The notes under the pieces: model-generated | Seen by the model: only the letters and a program-made list of their open reading frames with translations | What the model was told of the DNA's origin: nothing | Databases searched by the model: none | In this document: one piece after another, positions 32,965 to 34,744 of the stretch | Layout: each line of letters begins with the position of its first letter | Position numbering within the stretch: position 1 is the first letter of the stretch | Assembly: GCA_002409325.1 (NCBI GenBank) | Contig: DHUU01000020.1 | Coordinates: 1-34,744, forward strand | Origin: Bacteroidales bacterium UBA5226 | GTDB taxonomy: Bacteria; Bacteroidota; Bacteroidia; Bacteroidales; UBA932 | Reading direction: 5' to 3' | DNA length: 34,744 nucleotides | Translations under genes and position numbers: made by a program

Positions 32965-33086
32965 TGAATATAAGAATTTATAAAATTGTTATGAAGAAGT
33001 GTTTCGGATATAAATAGAGTGGATCCCGGTGATGGGACCCACTCCCGTACAAAAAATGAATTAAAAAACCTAACCAAAAACTAAAA
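32965..33086. other. Intergenic spacer between susD-like gene and enzyme operon
   Basis: 122 bp without coding potential. It contains the hairpin at 33017-33044 and an AT-rich 52-nt leader before the GH43 lipoprotein start. No TAnnTTTG element was found on the minus strand, so the enzymes are probably transcribed by read-through from the SusC/D promoter. Confidence 0.55.
33017..33044 (-). terminator. Stem-loop after the susD-like gene, possible attenuating terminator
   Basis: An 11-bp stem with one mismatch and a 6-nt loop: GAGTGGATCCC pairs with GGGACCCACTC. On the transcribed minus strand it is followed by TATTTATATCC, only moderately T-rich, so termination would be partial. It begins 43 nt past the SusD stop codon, a position that could lower enzyme expression relative to the SusC/D pair or stabilise the upstream mRNA end. 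Structure seen directly, function inferred. Confidence 0.65.
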
Positions 33087-34744
33087 CTACCATCCAGGAT
33101 TTTGTACTAAATTTTCATTGATAGATAACTCGCTGTATGGGAAAGGATAATGCTCATGTTTCCCTGCTTTGAATCCGTGCTCTTTACCTTTATTCACGTC
33201 TGAATCTGACCAGTCAACGAAGCCTTGGTGTATGCCGCTGTTTTCAGTGGCAAATTTATCTTTGAATGAAGGAACGATGTCCCCGTTATTAGCTAGTTTG
33301 GCTGCTGCTTCGCCCCAACGTACCAGGTCAATGAAACGGCAACCTTCCATCCACATTTCATACTGTTTTTCCTTCTTAACGGCATCGAGTGTCAGAGAAG
33401 AACTGATGGTTTTGGAGCCGGCACGCTGCTGAACCATATTCAGGTATTGCAGACCGTCGTTATCGCTTGTTTGTGCGCAGCATTCTGCATACATCAGGAG
33501 AACTTCTGCATACCGCATGATCAGGAAATTAATGTCTGAGTACGATCCGTCTTTTATGTCACTGGAAGAAGCAACGAGTTTGAGATGGAAATAACCTTCA
33601 TGTCCGTATAATCCAATTGGGTTATTGATACCGCGGAATTTGTCCTTAATTTTATCCTCGCGTGTGGGACAGTTGGGATCGCTTGTGTAAGGCATATCAA
33701 AAAGTACCTCATCATAAGTTGCGATCCAGGCCTTACGGCGGAACGAGTTCATACCATCATTAGCGATAAGAGCTTCAGCAAATTTACCGGTAGGACAAAT
33801 ACCTCCCCAGCCGCTGGCAAAGAGACTGGTAGGCATTCCGCCAAGCCTGTCGGAACGCCAGTTCCAAAGGTTAGCCTGCATCCAGGTAGTACGCTGAATA
33901 CGTCCACCCCAGGTACTGATGCTGGAATTGTACACATGGTTGAATTCGAAAACTTTTTCTTCGTTGCCGTCACCCTCTACATGGAAAAGCTCAGCTATTC
34001 TGTTTCCGGGAACAAGTGCATACTTACCTGAAGAGATAACTTTTTTCAATTCAGCTTTTGCGCCTGCATAATCACCTGCAAACATAAGCGCTTTCCCGGC
34101 AAAGGCATAAGCAGCACCCTTGGTGATCTTTGCGCAACCGGCTTTATCGCTCGGACTCTGTCTCTCATCAAGGTATTTGGCAGCATCTATAAACTCCTGG
34201 GCGCTCCATTGCAGAATGGCATTTTTACTTTCAGAATTTCCAGGCCTGTCTGCTCCGGTAAGTACATGGTCAACAATAGGAGGAGTATCCCAAAGGATAG
34301 CCAGCATCATATGGCAGAAAGCGCGAATAACTCTCGCTTCCGAGATACACCGGTCCTTAATGGCGCTCGTCCCGTATTCAAAATTGTCTATAACAAGGTT
34401 TGCTCCGTAGATAGCCTTGTAGAAACCTTTATACATATTGCTGATGACCTGATTGTTGTCATCATGGCGGAACTCGTTGAGCGCAGCCAGAAAGTCATTG
34501 TCACCATAATTGGAACCGGCAGCATAAATATCATCGGACGGGTAGACAAGAATTGCGTTATAGGGAGAATAGATGTATTCGTTGTTTCTGACAATTCCTA
34601 ACATCGCTTTCTCGTAGGCAGCAACCAAAGCAGACTCGGCATCTGCATCGGTTTGATAGAAGGTCTCCGTTGAGATAACGCCCTTTTGATCTATATCAAG
34701 CAAATTTTCACAAGCTGTCAAGCAAAAGGTAACTAACAAAATGG
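33087..34744 (-). CDS. SusD/RagB-family outer-membrane glycan-binding lipoprotein, 5' end cut by window
   Basis: SusD-like surface lipoprotein; about 550 residues are visible and the start lies beyond the window edge, since the frame stays open to the last base. The visible start is within the signal peptide, with lipobox LTAC followed by acidic residues (ENLLDID) that fit Bacteroidetes surface export. The alpha-helical TPR-like SusD fold, the YLNMVQQRAG block near residue 430-440 and the C-terminal SELSINENLVQNPGW signature are typical. SusD proteins cap the SusC porin and bind oligosaccharides at the outer membrane. The partner susC gene is expected immediately to the right. Binding specificity cannot be read, but the downstream genes imply an arabinose-rich, ester-decorated glycan. 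Confidence 0.95.
   Translation of the reverse strand, partial: ILLVTFCLTACENLLDIDQKGVISTETFYQTDADAESALVAAYEKAMLGIVRNNEYIYSPYNAILVYPSDDIYAAGSNYGDNDFLAALNEFRHDDNNQVISNMYKGFYKAIYGANLVIDNFEYGTSAIKDRCISEARVIRAFCHMMLAILWDTPPIVDHVLTGADRPGNSESKNAILQWSAQEFIDAAKYLDERQSPSDKAGCAKITKGAAYAFAGKALMFAGDYAGAKAELKKVISSGKYALVPGNRIAELFHVEGDGNEEKVFEFNHVYNSSISTWGGRIQRTTWMQANLWNWRSDRLGGMPTSLFASGWGGICPTGKFAEALIANDGMNSFRRKAWIATYDEVLFDMPYTSDPNCPTREDKIKDKFRGINNPIGLYGHEGYFHLKLVASSSDIKDGSYSDINFLIMRYAEVLLMYAECCAQTSDNDGLQYLNMVQQRAGSKTISSSLTLDAVKKEKQYEMWMEGCRFIDLVRWGEAAAKLANNGDIVPSFKDKFATENSGIHQGFVDWSDSDVNKGKEHGFKAGKHEHYPFPYSELSINENLVQNPGW

Noticed and set aside
1..34744. CRISPR arrays, tRNA or rRNA genes, insertion sequences
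   Set aside because: No repeat-spacer pattern, cloverleaf-like sequence, rRNA sequence or transposase was seen; nearly all sequence is used by the listed genes.

Overview
This window is most of a polysaccharide utilisation locus (PUL) from a Bacteroidales-type bacterium. The evidence is a SusD/RagB lipoprotein at the right edge, many secreted or lipoprotein glycosidases and esterases, weak Shine-Dalgarno sites and tightly packed operons. The gene content points to an arabinose-rich, ester-decorated plant polysaccharide. Complex feruloylated glucurono-arabinoxylan is the best guess; feruloylated arabinan is the main alternative. I cannot name the species.

Right block (about 34.7 to 13.8 kb, all minus strand, transcribed right to left): a SusD homologue cut by the window edge, a hairpin, then a GH43 lipoprotein, a CE6-like/CE1 fusion esterase, a GH9 enzyme with a long extra N-terminal domain, a 1041-residue GH43/discoidin/FN3/CE1 fusion, a CE1 esterase, a GH51 arabinofuranosidase and two tandem CE1 esterases. 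After a 164-bp AT-rich gap come a BD-FAE-like alpha/beta hydrolase, a GH43-CBM6 protein, a type-B carboxylesterase lipoprotein and a CE15 glucuronoyl-esterase-like protein. The SusC partner is expected just outside the right edge.

Middle (10.7 to 13.8 kb, plus strand): araA (L-arabinose isomerase) and araB (L-ribulokinase), one base apart. The 3' end of araB overlaps the 3' end of the CE15-like gene by 22 bp.

Left block (10.5 kb to 31, minus strand): a GH127 beta-L-arabinofuranosidase, an aldose 1-epimerase lipoprotein, a sodium:solute symporter, araD (ribulose-5-phosphate 4-epimerase), a GH43 arabinofuranosidase/xylosidase, a GH95 enzyme and an EamA-type transporter. Its first gene diverges from araA across a 162-bp intergenic region.

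Inferred workflow: SusC/D bind and import feruloylated, acetylated arabinosyl oligosaccharides. CE1, CE6, CE15, BD-FAE-like and carboxylesterase enzymes remove ferulate, acetate and uronate esters. GH43, GH51, GH127 and GH95 enzymes release alpha- and beta-L-arabinose and L-galactose or L-fucose. The mutarotase and symporter prepare and import the sugar, and AraA-AraB-AraD convert L-arabinose to D-xylulose 5-phosphate. No regulator (hybrid two-component system, ECF/anti-sigma or AraR), endo-xylanase, alpha-glucuronidase, RNA gene, CRISPR array or insertion sequence was seen in the window.
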